Of a DNA stretch of 64,000 nucleotides, positions 49,561 through 58,905 are shown piece after piece. A program made the translations under genes and the position numbers. The DNA is from Udaeobacter sp025935755 (GTDB lineage Bacteria; Verrucomicrobiota; Verrucomicrobiia; Chthoniobacterales; UBA10450). The notes beneath the pieces were generated by a model. That model made no database searches. It saw only the letters and a list, made by a program, of their open reading frames with translations, and was not told where the DNA came from. Position 1 is the first letter of the stretch. Every line of letters begins with the position of its first letter. The stretch covers positions 1-64,000 of the forward strand of contig DASUKN010000082.1 in assembly GCA_036278715.1 (NCBI GenBank). Reading direction: 5' to 3'.

Positions 49561-51261
49561 ATGAATCTATCGCTGGAAAAAAAGATTGCGGGCGTTCTCG
49601 TGCCGCTGTTCGCGTTGCGAGGAGAAAACGACCTGGGAATCGGCGATCTTGGCGCGTTGCGCGAGTTTATCGATTGGATTGCCGAAATCGGATTCACCCT
49701 TGTTCAGCTTCTGCCGATCAATGAAACCGGCGCAGACGACAGTCCATACAACGCCATCAGTTCGATGGCGATCGAACCGACCACTCTGCACCTTGCACCA
49801 GGTTCACCCGAGGACCTAACGAATGGGGATTTTGGGGATGCGCTCGTGGACGTCGATCTTCCAAGTCTGCGACGTGGCCGGGTAACCTATCGACGAGTCA
49901 AACAACTAAAGCGCCGCATCCTCGAGAAGGCGTTTGCGAATTTCTCCGCTCACGCCAGGGAAGAGCGACGATCGGAATTTGAAAAATTCTGTGAAGAACA
50001 ATTATCGTGGTTGCAGGATTACGCGCTCTTTCGCCTTCTGATCGAGGAAAACAACGGCAGCGCCGTATGGCACCGATGGCTGTCGCAGCACCAAAGCACC
50101 GAAGGTGCCCGTAACTGGATACGCAATCTGCCGCCCGACGAACAGGCGAGCCTCAGACGACGCCGAGATTTCTTTTGTTACGTGCAATGGATCGCCGATC
50201 AGCAATGGCGAGATATCAAAGCGTATGCGGAGCAGCGCGGCGTCGCGCTAATGGGCGACATTCCGTTCGGCGTCAGTTACTACAGCGCCGACGTTTTCTC
50301 GCGCCCCACTGAATTCATGCTCGACTGGTTTGGCGGTGCGCCTCCGGAGCCGCTCTTCAAGGACGATGCGTTCACACAGAAATGGGGCCAAAACTGGGGT
50401 ATTCCGCTCTATCGCTGGGACGTCATGCGCGCGAACAATTTCCAATGGTGGCGCGAACGGGTGCGCGGAACTCGCCGGATGTTTCATCTGTTCCGGATCG
50501 ATCACGTGCAGGGATTTTATCGGGTTTATGCGTTCCCGTGGCGGCCCGAAAGGAATAAAGAATTCCTGCCTCTGGACCAGCATCAAATGCTCGAACGAAC
50601 CGGTCGCCGCGCCCCGCATTTCATTCCTCGGAACGACGACACGCCCGAAAATCGCGAGGCCAATAGACGCGCAGGTGAAGAATACCTGCGCGTCGTTTTA
50701 CAGGAAGCCGGTGCTGCACGTGTGGCTGGAGAAGATCTGGGCGTGGTACCAGAATACGTGCGCCCCAATTTGCAATATCTCGGTATCGCCGGGTTCAAAA
50801 TTCCACAATGGGAAACGCGCGACGCGATGATCATTCCCGGCGAGATGTACGACCGGCTATCGGTCGCCACCTACGCCACGCACGATCACGAGCCGATTCG
50901 CGCTTTATGGGACGATGCGATTGAGCACGCGAACTCCGAGACAGGACAACAAGCACGCGGGACAATCGAGAAGATCGCGCTTTTTTCCGGCTTAAACTCC
51001 GACATCGACCGGTTCGATTACGAAAATGATTTTTATCCCGCGGTAATGCATGCCCTTTTCAAATGTAACTCCTGGATTGCCGTGGTCATGATTACCGATC
51101 TGCTCGCGCGCGCATACCGTTTCAACGTCCCGGGCACAAAGGCGAACTTGAATTGGACACGGCGAATTCAACGCTCGATCGCGAAGCTTCGTTCCGGCCG
51201 GAAGGAGCGAAAGCGAATGCGGTTAATTCACGAGCTGCTGGAAAAAACCGCGCGCAGTTGA
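49561..51261 (+). CDS. malQ: 4-alpha-glucanotransferase
   Basis: Transfers glucan segments between alpha-1,4-glucans (amylomaltase, GH77). Seen: RGENDLGIGDLGALREFIDW near the start in family form, LLPINETGADDSPYNAISS, GDIPFGVSYYSADVF, the nucleophile Asp in FRIDHVQGF (about residue 310), the acid/base Glu in AGEDLGVVP (about 388), and the third Asp in YATHDHEPIRALW. The 566 residues fit the bacterial GH77 type. The start is two bases after cassette 3, so ribosome binding must use sequence inside the right arm. Confidence 0.96.
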   Translation: MNLSLEKKIAGVLVPLFALRGENDLGIGDLGALREFIDWIAEIGFTLVQLLPINETGADDSPYNAISSMAIEPTTLHLAPGSPEDLTNGDFGDALVDVDLPSLRRGRVTYRRVKQLKRRILEKAFANFSAHAREERRSEFEKFCEEQLSWLQDYALFRLLIEENNGSAVWHRWLSQHQSTEGARNWIRNLPPDEQASLRRRRDFFCYVQWIADQQWRDIKAYAEQRGVALMGDIPFGVSYYSADVFSRPTEFMLDWFGGAPPEPLFKDDAFTQKWGQNWGIPLYRWDVMRANNFQWWRERVRGTRRMFHLFRIDHVQGFYRVYAFPWRPERNKEFLPLDQHQMLERTGRRAPHFIPRNDDTPENREANRRAGEEYLRVVLQEAGAARVAGEDLGVVPEYVRPNLQYLGIAGFKIPQWETRDAMIIPGEMYDRLSVATYATHDHEPIRALWDDAIEHANSETGQQARGTIEKIALFSGLNSDIDRFDYENDFYPAVMHALFKCNSWIAVVMITDLLARAYRFNVPGTKANLNWTRRIQRSIAKLRSGRKERKRMRLIHELLEKTARS

Positions 51262-51352
51262 TTCCGGTCCGGGGAGCGCACGCACCTCGCGTACTGGCAA
51301 TGGCAGCCTCGCCTTTGCGGGACAAAAACTCCGTTGTGTGCTCACGGACGAG

Positions 51353-52219
51353 CTAGGCGCTCTTTTCTATCGGCGCGCCGACTTTGTTACCCCACTCCGT
51401 CCACGAACCATCGTAGTTGCGGACGTTGTTCAGACCTAACAAGTAAGTGAGCACAAACCAGGTGTGACTGGAGCGCTCGCCGATCCGGCAATAGACCACC
51501 GTGTCTTTGTCGGGGCTGACGCCGCATTGCTCGAGATAGATCTTTGCCAGTTCCGACGCGGGCTTGAACGTGGCGTCATCGTTGGTGGCGGTCTTCCATG
51601 GCACGCTCTTTGCCCCGGGAATATGACCGCCTCGCAACACACCTTCCTGTGGATACTCCGGCATGTGCGTGATCTCTCCCCGGTATTCACCCGGCGAACG
51701 CACATCGATTAGAGGTTTACCGCCCTTGCTCTGCGCCAGCGCTTCATCGAAAAATGCGCGGATTTCTTTATCGAAGCGTTTCTTCGGCACCGGATAACTT
51801 GTCTCCGCGTATTTTGGGATTTCCCGCGTCATCGGGCGGCCTTCGGCTTTCCATTTGTCTCGGCCGCCATTGAGAATTTTCACTTTCTCGTGACCAAACA
51901 ACCGGAACGCCCAGAGCGCGTAACACGCCCACCAGTTCGCCTTGTCGCCGTAGAAAATGCAAGTGGTGGCCGGTGTGATGCCGTGACGGCTGCAAAGGCG
52001 CGCAAATTTTTCGGGTGAAATGTAATCGCGAATCAAAGGATCCTGAAGATCAGCGCGCCAATCGATGTGCACAGCGCCCCGAATGTGCCCGGTGTCGTAC
52101 AGCAAGATGTCCTCATTCGATTCGATGATCCGAATCCCCTCATCCTTAAGATGTTTCTCCAGCCAATCTGTTTCCACCAGCGCTTCGGGATGCGCGTACT
52201 CAGTTGGATTCGTAGCCAT
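51353..52219 (-). CDS. Thiosulfate/3-mercaptopyruvate sulfurtransferase
   Basis: A two-domain rhodanese that moves sulfane sulfur from thiosulfate or mercaptopyruvate to cyanide or thiols. The ATG at 52219 (MATNPTEYAHPEALV) is chosen. Seen: the inactive first rhodanese domain (about residues 10-130, with GHIRGAVHIDW), the second domain with LIDVRSPGEYRGE and the catalytic loop VYCRIGERSSHTWF (Cys about 240). The 288 residues are normal. The loop CRIGERS is closer to thiosulfate than to mercaptopyruvate enzymes, but this is not decisive. Confidence 0.93.
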   Translation of the reverse strand: MATNPTEYAHPEALVETDWLEKHLKDEGIRIIESNEDILLYDTGHIRGAVHIDWRADLQDPLIRDYISPEKFARLCSRHGITPATTCIFYGDKANWWACYALWAFRLFGHEKVKILNGGRDKWKAEGRPMTREIPKYAETSYPVPKKRFDKEIRAFFDEALAQSKGGKPLIDVRSPGEYRGEITHMPEYPQEGVLRGGHIPGAKSVPWKTATNDDATFKPASELAKIYLEQCGVSPDKDTVVYCRIGERSSHTWFVLTYLLGLNNVRNYDGSWTEWGNKVGAPIEKSA

Positions 52220-52289
52220 GGTGAAATTTCGGCTGGCGCTCGCGAGGAGCAAGGGATTTCAGTCGTTCGTCGTGGCCGTAACACCTCTG

Positions 52290-52433
52290 GGGGAGCGCAC
52301 GCTTGCAGCGTGCTGGTCGCCGCATTGTGCGGCGACGAACTTACGTTTGTCGGACGTTGCGCGAATTTTTGATCATGCCGAAGTTCGCGATCACAGAATG
52401 CGGTCGCCAGCACGCCAGAGGCGTGCGCTCCCC
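52290..52433. repeat. Large inverted repeat, GGGGAGCGCACGC family
   Basis: The left arm GGGGAGCGCACGCTTG...GTGCTGGTCGCCGC and the right arm GCGGTCGCCAGCAC...GTGCGCTCCCC are inverted copies of about 35 bases around an 80-base centre. The left arm has a near-identical direct copy at 54210-54258. Confidence 0.82.
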
Positions 52434-52440
52434 GGACGGG

Positions 52441-53841
52441 TTATTTCAAAATCGAATTCGCCGGATACGCCACGCCGTTTTTAATGACCGTTTCGATATC
52501 GGAAGCATGCGTGATGTCATCCAACGGACTTGAATTGAGGATCACGAGATCGGCGAAATAACCGTCCTGGACATTGCCGATGTGCGCGCCTGTTTCGCCG
52601 CCGAAAAGTTTTGCGCCGTTTGCTGTCGCGCATTGCAATATTTGCATGGGCGTGAGCCCGGCTTCTTTCATCAACTGAAATTCACGGAAGAGAGCCGGCC
52701 CGTGAATAGTCCCGATGTTCCCCGCATCGGTTCCCGCAGCGATGGTGACACCGGCGTCTTCAAGTTTCTTCAAATTGGGCAGGGCAACATCATATGTCTT
52801 CTTGATCCGCTCGAGAGCGGCTTTCGGATCAGCAAGCGCGTCCTTGACCCTTTGCGGCAATTTATCCTGCGGAATCTTTGTCACGTCGAGCGACGTGATC
52901 ACCTCCGGGTTGCCCCACTTTTGCTCTTCCAAAGTCAGATTCAGTTGGTGCGAAAACGTTCGGCCGTACCGTTCGAAGACCACAAGTGTCGGGCACAAAA
53001 TGATGTGACGATCCTTCAATAGCTTCACAAACGCATCATCAACTGGTTTATCAGTCACGCTATGGACCAGCACGTCCGCGCCTTCCTCTACTGCGGCCCG
53101 TGCGGTCTCCAGTTCGGTGGCATGCACTGCAACGCGAATGTTGTGCGCGTGACTCTCTTCAACCGTCGCGCGCACAATGGGCCGGAATGCATCGACAGGA
53201 TGATCTTTGTCAACAATGTACCAGACCTTTACCAGATCCGGCTTTTTTTCCGCCAGTTTACGCACGAACTCGCGTGCCTGATCGGGCGTGTCGATCTTCA
53301 CGATTGGCGGATCGCCAAGGTCAAGTTCCTTTCGCGAGACACTTGAGATCAGCGGCCCCGCCACGGCTACTCGCGGCGCTTTTGCCGTTGCATTGGCCTT
53401 TTTGCGGACCTCGAAATTCCACATCGGGCCGCCGACATCAACCACGCTGGTGATGCCACTGCGAATGTAACGAGCGAAGACGTCGTCGAGATGCGATTTG
53501 ATCCATGCGACTTCGTCTTTGTACGCGCGAATGCCGGTAAAATCGGGGCCGTCCGGGCGTGTGAACAAATCCCCCGATTGAAAGAAGTGCACATGCGTGT
53601 CGATGTAACCCGGCAGGATAAATTTGCCGACACAACTGATCTGTTTCCCGAGCGTGGCAGCGTCCTGTCTGCCCATCGCCACGCGCTCAATCTTGTCCCC
53701 GTTGACCACGACCGTGGCGTTCGGCAGCACTTTGCCATCGGCAGGATTAATCACTGTCGCGCCCACAAGCGAGATTTTTTCAGCGTACGTAGCGGTTGCG
53801 ATCAAAATGAGGCAGAGAATGAAAGACAGGCGCGCGTTCAT
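52441..53841 (-). CDS. Secreted amidohydrolase (imidazolonepropionase/prolidase-like)
   Basis: A 466-residue periplasmic metal-dependent hydrolase of the amidohydrolase superfamily. Seen: signal peptide (ending ATATYAE), LPGYIDTHVHFF with the metal HxH, the lysine region LVKVWY, VAVHATELE and VLVHSVTDK with metal histidines, and AGTDAGN with the catalytic Asp. The family hydrolyses Xaa-Pro dipeptides, imidazolonepropionate and similar cyclic amides; the substrate is not readable here. It lies between two copies of the GGGGAGCGCACGC repeat, with the CDGSH gene upstream on the same strand. Confidence 0.88.
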   Translation of the reverse strand: MNARLSFILCLILIATATYAEKISLVGATVINPADGKVLPNATVVVNGDKIERVAMGRQDAATLGKQISCVGKFILPGYIDTHVHFFQSGDLFTRPDGPDFTGIRAYKDEVAWIKSHLDDVFARYIRSGITSVVDVGGPMWNFEVRKKANATAKAPRVAVAGPLISSVSRKELDLGDPPIVKIDTPDQAREFVRKLAEKKPDLVKVWYIVDKDHPVDAFRPIVRATVEESHAHNIRVAVHATELETARAAVEEGADVLVHSVTDKPVDDAFVKLLKDRHIILCPTLVVFERYGRTFSHQLNLTLEEQKWGNPEVITSLDVTKIPQDKLPQRVKDALADPKAALERIKKTYDVALPNLKKLEDAGVTIAAGTDAGNIGTIHGPALFREFQLMKEAGLTPMQILQCATANGAKLFGGETGAHIGNVQDGYFADLVILNSSPLDDITHASDIETVIKNGVAYPANSILK

Positions 53842-53882
53842 AGCGTCACATCAAACATCAAACATCTTACGTCAAACATCCG

Positions 53883-54098
53883 TTATTCTTTGGACTCCGG
53901 CACCGCTTTCTCTGCAGCTTTGAAACCGATCTTGGAATGTGTTCCGTCGCAAAACGGTTTCTCGGTCGATGCGCCACACCGACAAAGTGCCATTCGTTTT
54001 TCCACAGGGAATTTGTTTCCATCCACATCGGTCAGTTCCACTTCGCCCGTCACGATGTAAGGGCCATGTTTGATTGTTTGAATTTTGACGTGAGTCAT
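53883..54098 (-). CDS. CDGSH iron-sulfur domain protein
   Basis: A 71-residue protein with one CDGSH-type 2Fe-2S motif, CRCGASTEKPFCDGTH (about residues 39-54; three Cys and one His ligand, with Thr in the CDGSH signature). The N-terminal half (VEKRMALC before the motif) is the usual beta-cap. Likely soluble redox or cluster-transfer protein. The spacer to the amidohydrolase downstream holds CATCAAACATCAAACATC direct repeats. Confidence 0.92.
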   Translation of the reverse strand: MTHVKIQTIKHGPYIVTGEVELTDVDGNKFPVEKRMALCRCGASTEKPFCDGTHSKIGFKAAEKAVPESKE

Positions 54099-54209
54099 AG
54101 CGTCATTCTACCGCCATCTCCACTGAAGTGGAGAGATCTCTTGATGTTCTGAAACGGTCAGAGATTCCTGACTTCGGTCGGAAAGATACGAGCGCGTAGA
54201 TGTATTCGT

Positions 54210-54258
54210 GGGGAGCGCACGCCTCTGGCGTGCTGCTCGCCGCATTTTGCGGCGACGA
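54210..54258. repeat. GGGGAGCGCACGC repeat, single arm
   Basis: GGGGAGCGCACGCCTC, then GCGTGCTGCTCGCCGC and ATTTTGCGGCGACGAA. A direct copy of the left arm at 52290, on the far side of the amidohydrolase/CDGSH pair. A hairpin forms from GCACGCC-TCT-GGCGTGC. Confidence 0.8.
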
Positions 54259-54382
54259 AATTTTAATTTAACTCCAAATCTCCTCGCAATGAAACGAACA
54301 GCACAAAAAGTTGGCGCCCGAGGCGTGTGTCCCGGGAACGCTGCTTGCGCACGTCAGACTTAAAACGGAAGCTTTGCGGCTT

Positions 54383-56641
54383 ATGAAAGTTTGGCTCGCA
54401 CTCATCCTCGCGCTCACCACTTCGGCGCTCGCGCAAACGCCGCCCGCATCCGCGAAACATCCCTTCACGTTCGAGGAGATGATGAAACTGAAGCGCGTGG
54501 GTGCGCCGGTGCCGTCGCCGGACGGTAAATGGGTTGTGTTCGATTGTGTAGACGCAGATCTGGAAGCGAACACGCGGATTTCTCATTTATGGATCGTGCC
54601 GCCGAACGGTGGTGAATCGCGCCGATTGAATCCGACGCCGAATCATGAGGAACGACCGCGATTTTCGCCGGACGGGAAACGGCTGATCTGGACTTCTAAA
54701 GCCACTGATCCGACGCAGATCTGGATGTGCGATTTCGATTCCGGCACCGGTGCGCTCGCAGGCAAACCGCATCAGGTGACGAACATCTCAACCGGCGCAG
54801 ATGGCGGGATATGGTCACCTGATGGTAACAACATCGTGTTCGTTTCCGCCGTTTATCCGGATTGCAAAGACGACGCGTGCAACAAGCAACGAGATGAAGA
54901 GCTCAAGAACAGCAAAGTAAAAGCAAAAATCTTTTCGCGATTATTTTATCGGCATTGGACCGCGTTCAGCGAATTCAAACGCAGCCATTTGTTTGTGGTG
55001 AGCGCGAACGCGGGTGCCGATGGTAGCACAGACGTCTCGTCTGTGGGGCCGGCGGGCGTCTCGCCTGCCGAATCAGTGGCACCGGGCAAGATGCCCAGTG
55101 GCCCCACAGGCAAGACGCCTGTGCTACGGGATCTCACTCCGGGCGACCACGATGTGCCGCCATTCTCGTTAGGCGGACAGGATATGTATGCGATTTCGCC
55201 TGACGGCCAGGAACTCGCGTACACCAGCAACATCGATGAGGTCGAAGCAACGAGCACGAATGCCGAGATTTTTGTGGTGCCGATTAATGTAGAGTCCGCT
55301 GTCCCCAGCGGAAATTCTGGAAATGCGCTGAGGGCAGCGCACGCTTCACCTAAGAAGATCTCCACCAGTCCCGGCGCAGATACCACGCCGCTCTATTCAC
55401 CGGACGGAAAATATCTCGCCTGGCGCTCGCAAGCGCGCGCCGGGTTCGAAGCAGATAAATGGCGGCTCTTTGTGCAGGATCGACAATCGGGGAAGACGCG
55501 TGATGTGACGGAGAAATTCGATCGGTCGGTGGGCAGTTTCGCGTGGATACCGAACTCGAAAGCAATTTGTTTCGCAGCAGAGGATCACGGTGAAGCGCCA
55601 GTTTATTCTATCGGGCTGGGAAGCAATCCGCCCGTCGAGATTACCCGCTTGCACGCCGACGATCTGGTCTTCGGAGCGAATGGCGCTCTTTACTTCACGC
55701 GCATGTCGATTGTGGCGCCTAACGAGATCTGGCGTTTGGGTTTCACAGATCCGGCGCCGTTGAATTCGGCGCAGGATTCGGGCGACACCTTGGTAACGAA
55801 ACACGATCTGCCCGTTCCCGTCACCCACATGAACGACACGCTCCTGTCGCAGATCGACATGCAGCCGCTGGAATCGCTCACTTTCAAAGGCGCAAACGAC
55901 GAAGAGGTGCAGGGATTCATGATCAAACCGCCGGGATTCGATCCTAACAAGAAGTATCCGCTGAAGTTTCTCATTCACGGCGGACCGCAAGGCGCATGGG
56001 GAAATTCGTGGACGTATCGCTGGAACGCCGAGTTGTTCGCCGCGACGGGCAGCTACGTCGTGGTGATGATCAATTTCCATGGCTCAACCGGTTACGGACA
56101 GAAATTTACCGATTCAATCAGCGGCGATTGGGGCGGCAAACCGTTTGTCGATCTGATGAAGGGACTCGATTACGCCGAGAAAAAGTATCCGTTCATCGAT
56201 AAAAACCGCGAGGCAGCGCTCGGCGCCAGCTACGGCGGTTACATGGCGAATTGGATCCTCGGCCACACGAACCGATTCAAATGCATCGTCTCTCACGACG
56301 GTATGTTCAATACAGAGTCGGCATACGGAACGACGGAAGAACTTTGGTTTCCGGAATGGGAATTCAAAGGGCCGCCATGGAAGAGTCGCGAGCTGTACCG
56401 GAAATTTTCACCGCATATGTTCGCCGATAAATTCAAAACGCCGACGCTAGTTGTCCACGGCCAGCTCGATTACCGGCTGGATGTGAGCGAAGGCTTTCAA
56501 CTGTTCACCACGCTGCAGCGCCTGGGGATTCCATCCAAGATGCTGTACTTCCCGGATGAAGGGCATTGGGTGCTGAAGCCGCAGAATTCGCAGCTTTGGT
56601 ACAAGACGGTGAATGACTGGGTGAATCAATGGTGCAAGTAG
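54383..56641 (+). CDS. Secreted S9 family prolyl-oligopeptidase-type peptidase
   Basis: A serine peptidase (dipeptidyl-peptidase/acylaminoacyl-peptidase type). The ATG at 54383 starts a signal peptide (ending SALAQT). Seen: beta-propeller repeats with SPDGKWVVF, SPDGKRLIW, WSPDGNNIVF and SPDGKYLAW, then the alpha/beta hydrolase domain with HGGPQGAWGN, nucleophile Ser in GASYGGYMANW (about residue 617), Asp in VHGQLDYR and His in DEGHWVLKP. The 752 residues include two in-frame repeat-derived stretches in the propeller (about residues 213-248 and 300-320), which lengthen loops between blades. Periplasmic or secreted peptide breakdown is likely. Confidence 0.93.
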   Translation: MKVWLALILALTTSALAQTPPASAKHPFTFEEMMKLKRVGAPVPSPDGKWVVFDCVDADLEANTRISHLWIVPPNGGESRRLNPTPNHEERPRFSPDGKRLIWTSKATDPTQIWMCDFDSGTGALAGKPHQVTNISTGADGGIWSPDGNNIVFVSAVYPDCKDDACNKQRDEELKNSKVKAKIFSRLFYRHWTAFSEFKRSHLFVVSANAGADGSTDVSSVGPAGVSPAESVAPGKMPSGPTGKTPVLRDLTPGDHDVPPFSLGGQDMYAISPDGQELAYTSNIDEVEATSTNAEIFVVPINVESAVPSGNSGNALRAAHASPKKISTSPGADTTPLYSPDGKYLAWRSQARAGFEADKWRLFVQDRQSGKTRDVTEKFDRSVGSFAWIPNSKAICFAAEDHGEAPVYSIGLGSNPPVEITRLHADDLVFGANGALYFTRMSIVAPNEIWRLGFTDPAPLNSAQDSGDTLVTKHDLPVPVTHMNDTLLSQIDMQPLESLTFKGANDEEVQGFMIKPPGFDPNKKYPLKFLIHGGPQGAWGNSWTYRWNAELFAATGSYVVVMINFHGSTGYGQKFTDSISGDWGGKPFVDLMKGLDYAEKKYPFIDKNREAALGASYGGYMANWILGHTNRFKCIVSHDGMFNTESAYGTTEELWFPEWEFKGPPWKSRELYRKFSPHMFADKFKTPTLVVHGQLDYRLDVSEGFQLFTTLQRLGIPSKMLYFPDEGHWVLKPQNSQLWYKTVNDWVNQWCK
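55023..55127. repeat. In-frame 105-base composite hairpin inside the S9 peptidase gene
   Basis: Outer arms GTAGCACAGACGTCTCG...(28 bases) and ...CAAGACGCCTGTGCTAC (28 bases) are inverted copies; inside are GGCGGGCG-TCT-CGCCTGCC and a second small hairpin. It is 105 bases, exactly 35 codons. The same architecture occurs in mfd at 60470-60565 (96 bases, 32 codons). Confidence 0.88.
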
Positions 56642-56642
56642 T

Positions 56643-56730
56643 TGTGTCTCATGTCGAACGAAGTCGAGACATCTCTGGATGTTTCCGGGCAGGTCTAGCG
56701 AGAGATTCTTCGACTGCGCTCGGAATGACA
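56643..56730. repeat. Intergenic repeat, GTCATTCCGAGC family (diverged)
   Basis: Begins GTGTCTCATGTCGAACGAAG and ends CTGCGCTCGGAATGAC. It fills the gap between the S9 peptidase and the L,D-transpeptidase. Confidence 0.75.
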
Positions 56731-56800
56731 AAGAGAACAATGGACGGGCCCTCCACTTGACTTTTTGCGCGAGTTGCGCATTAAAACGCTTCGAAAATCT

Positions 56801-57409
56801 ATGGAACGTTCCTTTCGTTATTTATTGCAGACACTTCTCTCGACTGGTCTGATTCTATTGGTCACCGGCTGCGGCGAAGACCCGCGCTTTTCCGGCAATA
56901 CCCAATATCTGGGCGGCGCTTATGGTGGTGTCCCGGCTACCGGGCCGCGCGATACCGTTTCCTACTGGGACGGCGATCATGCCAGTGGAAGTCCTTCGAT
57001 CAAGATTAGCCTCGGAGAACAGCGAGCCTATTTTTACAAAGGCGGTGTGCTAGTGGGAGTTTCGCAACTCTCTACAGGGCGTGAAGGCCTGAATACTCCA
57101 ACAGGAAGTTATAAAATTATTCAAAAGGACCAGAACCACGCATCGAGTTTGTTCGGTGATTATGTGGACGCAGGTGGCAACGTGGTGAAGGCAAACGTCG
57201 ACATCAAAAAAGATCCGAAACCGCCAGGCACGCACTTCCAAGGGACACCGATGCCGTACTTCATGCGCATCGTGTCAGGGACCGGGTTGCATGCGGGTTA
57301 CTTGCCAGGTTATCCGGCATCGCACGGTTGTATTCGGATGCCGGAATTTATGGCGGAAAATTTTTTCAGATCGGTCTCAGTCGGAACGCCGGTCACCATC
57401 ACCAATTAG
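56801..57409 (+). CDS. L,D-transpeptidase (YkuD) lipoprotein
   Basis: Cross-links peptidoglycan through 3-3 bonds or attaches proteins to it. The ATG at 56801 starts a lipoprotein signal (LILLVTGC, lipidation Cys about residue 24). The YkuD domain follows (about 65-202): IKISLGEQRAYFYKGG, the conserved His in GTGLHAGYLPG, and the catalytic SHGCIRMP near the C-terminus. The 202 residues are normal. Together with the PBP2 at 1768 it shows both cross-link types in this cell wall. No partner gene is adjacent. Confidence 0.93.
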   Translation: MERSFRYLLQTLLSTGLILLVTGCGEDPRFSGNTQYLGGAYGGVPATGPRDTVSYWDGDHASGSPSIKISLGEQRAYFYKGGVLVGVSQLSTGREGLNTPTGSYKIIQKDQNHASSLFGDYVDAGGNVVKANVDIKKDPKPPGTHFQGTPMPYFMRIVSGTGLHAGYLPGYPASHGCIRMPEFMAENFFRSVSVGTPVTITN

Positions 57410-57542
57410 TCGTACGGAGTGCGGCCATCCGTCGCACGGAATTTTCGACACGATAGTCGGACCAAATTCTAAAAGCGGCCGAGCACAGGCGCACTCCAAA
57501 AAAATGTGGCCGGCTTTTCGACGACGGTGAAGAGCGCTTGCG

Positions 57543-57575
57543 TTTTGGAGTGCGGCGCTGCTGCGCCGCTTTCCG
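57543..57575. repeat. TTTTGGAGTGCGGCG hairpin repeat
   Basis: TTTTGGAGTGCGGCGCTG, then CTGCGCCGC; the stem GCGGCGC / GCGCCGC is strong. It lies in the spacer before DAHP synthase, within an open frame that is not part of the gene. Confidence 0.65.
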
Positions 57576-57738
57576 TGAACGAGGCGATGTTCGGCCTTTG
57601 ACAAAGACGCCCTCGATAGAGCGTGATTGGGCCTGTGAAAGGCTCCACGGTCATCGAAAACAGAAGGGTCGTTTGACGCTGCATCTATGCTTGCAGAAAT
57701 TTCCTGGTCACGTCATTCTCACATCCCGCTGGAGGAAT

Positions 57739-58752
57739 ATGATCGTTATCACGCAACCAAATGCCACCGAGGACCAGATCCAAAAGATCATCACTCGGGT
57801 CCGGGAATTTGGGCTGGAAGCACAGATCAGCCGTGGTGCGTCGCGCGTAATCATCGGCGTGATCGGGCCTGAAGCCCTCCTTCGGGAAAAAGCGATCGCA
57901 GCGATGCGCGGCGTGGAAGCGATCGTCCCAGTGCTGAAGCCATACAAGCTTGCGGCACGCGATTCACGGGGTGCTTCCTCAGTGGCCATTGGCGACGTTC
58001 GGCTGGGCGAAAACGAAGAGATGGTTCTTATTTGCGGGCCGTGCTCCGTTGAAAGCAAAGAACAGATTCTCTCGATCGCGACAATCGTCAAAGAATCGGG
58101 TGCGAGAGTTTTGCGCGGCGGCGCATTCAAACCCCGGACCTCCCCCTACAGTTTCCAGGGATTACGCGAAGACGGACTTCGTTTCCTCGCCGAAGCGCGC
58201 GCGAAAACGGGACTCCCGGTGGTGACCGAAGTCATGGATCCCCGCGATCTATCGATGATCGAAAAATACGCGGATTGCCTTCAGGTCGGCACGCGGAACA
58301 TGCACAATTTTTCGCTTTTGAAAGAAGTAGGTCGCAGCAGGCTTCCGGTACTGTTGAAGCGCGGATTCAGCGCCACGATTTATGATTTGATCATGAGCGC
58401 CGAATACATCCTGAATGAGGGAAACTCGAACGTGATTCTGTGCGAGCGCGGGATTCGCACATTCAACAACTCTGCCCGTTACACGCTGGATTTGAGCGCC
58501 GTTCCGATTTTGAAATCGAAAACGCATTTGCCGGTGATCGTCGATCCAACGCACGCGCTCGGCATCCGTGAGTTTGTGCCGCAAATGTCTCTGGCTGCGG
58601 TCGCCGCCGGCGCGGACGCCCTGATGATCGAAGTGCACGACTCGCCGGAACAGGCCAAGAGCGATGGGAACCAGGCGCTCACCCCGGAAATGTTCGCCGA
58701 GCTTGTGCCCCGTCTGCGCGCGGTCGCCGCCGCAGTCGGCCGCGAAATGTAG
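57739..58752 (+). CDS. aroF: 3-deoxy-7-phosphoheptulonate (DAHP) synthase, type I-beta
   Basis: The first step of the shikimate pathway: phosphoenolpyruvate plus erythrose 4-phosphate. Start ATG at 57739 behind GGAGG. Seen: the N-terminal ferredoxin-like regulatory domain (about residues 1-70), then the TIM barrel with LICGPCSVES (PEP site and metal Cys), GGAFKPRTSPYSFQG (Arg/Lys), GTRNMHNF, LLKRGF, CERGIRTF, VDPTHALG (metal His) and EVHDSPEQAKSDG. The 337 residues match the type I-beta group; feedback control through the N-terminal domain is likely. Confidence 0.96.
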   Translation: MIVITQPNATEDQIQKIITRVREFGLEAQISRGASRVIIGVIGPEALLREKAIAAMRGVEAIVPVLKPYKLAARDSRGASSVAIGDVRLGENEEMVLICGPCSVESKEQILSIATIVKESGARVLRGGAFKPRTSPYSFQGLREDGLRFLAEARAKTGLPVVTEVMDPRDLSMIEKYADCLQVGTRNMHNFSLLKEVGRSRLPVLLKRGFSATIYDLIMSAEYILNEGNSNVILCERGIRTFNNSARYTLDLSAVPILKSKTHLPVIVDPTHALGIREFVPQMSLAAVAAGADALMIEVHDSPEQAKSDGNQALTPEMFAELVPRLRAVAAAVGREM

Positions 58753-58905
58753 CAACTGCGATTCGCGCGCTTTGTTGCCAACGCGTTGCGGACAACGTGT
58801 TCCACCTGAGGTGGATCGGCTTCTCCGAAGACGATGCCCAAAAAAATCGCAGAAGGCCCATACTGACGCGGCTACAAAGTTGGCTGATTTATCGTAAAGT
58901 TTGCG

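Noticed and set aside
54311..54382. Earlier start for the S9 peptidase
   Set aside because: Sequence before the ATG at 54383 is spacer and repeat; a signal peptide begins exactly at that ATG.
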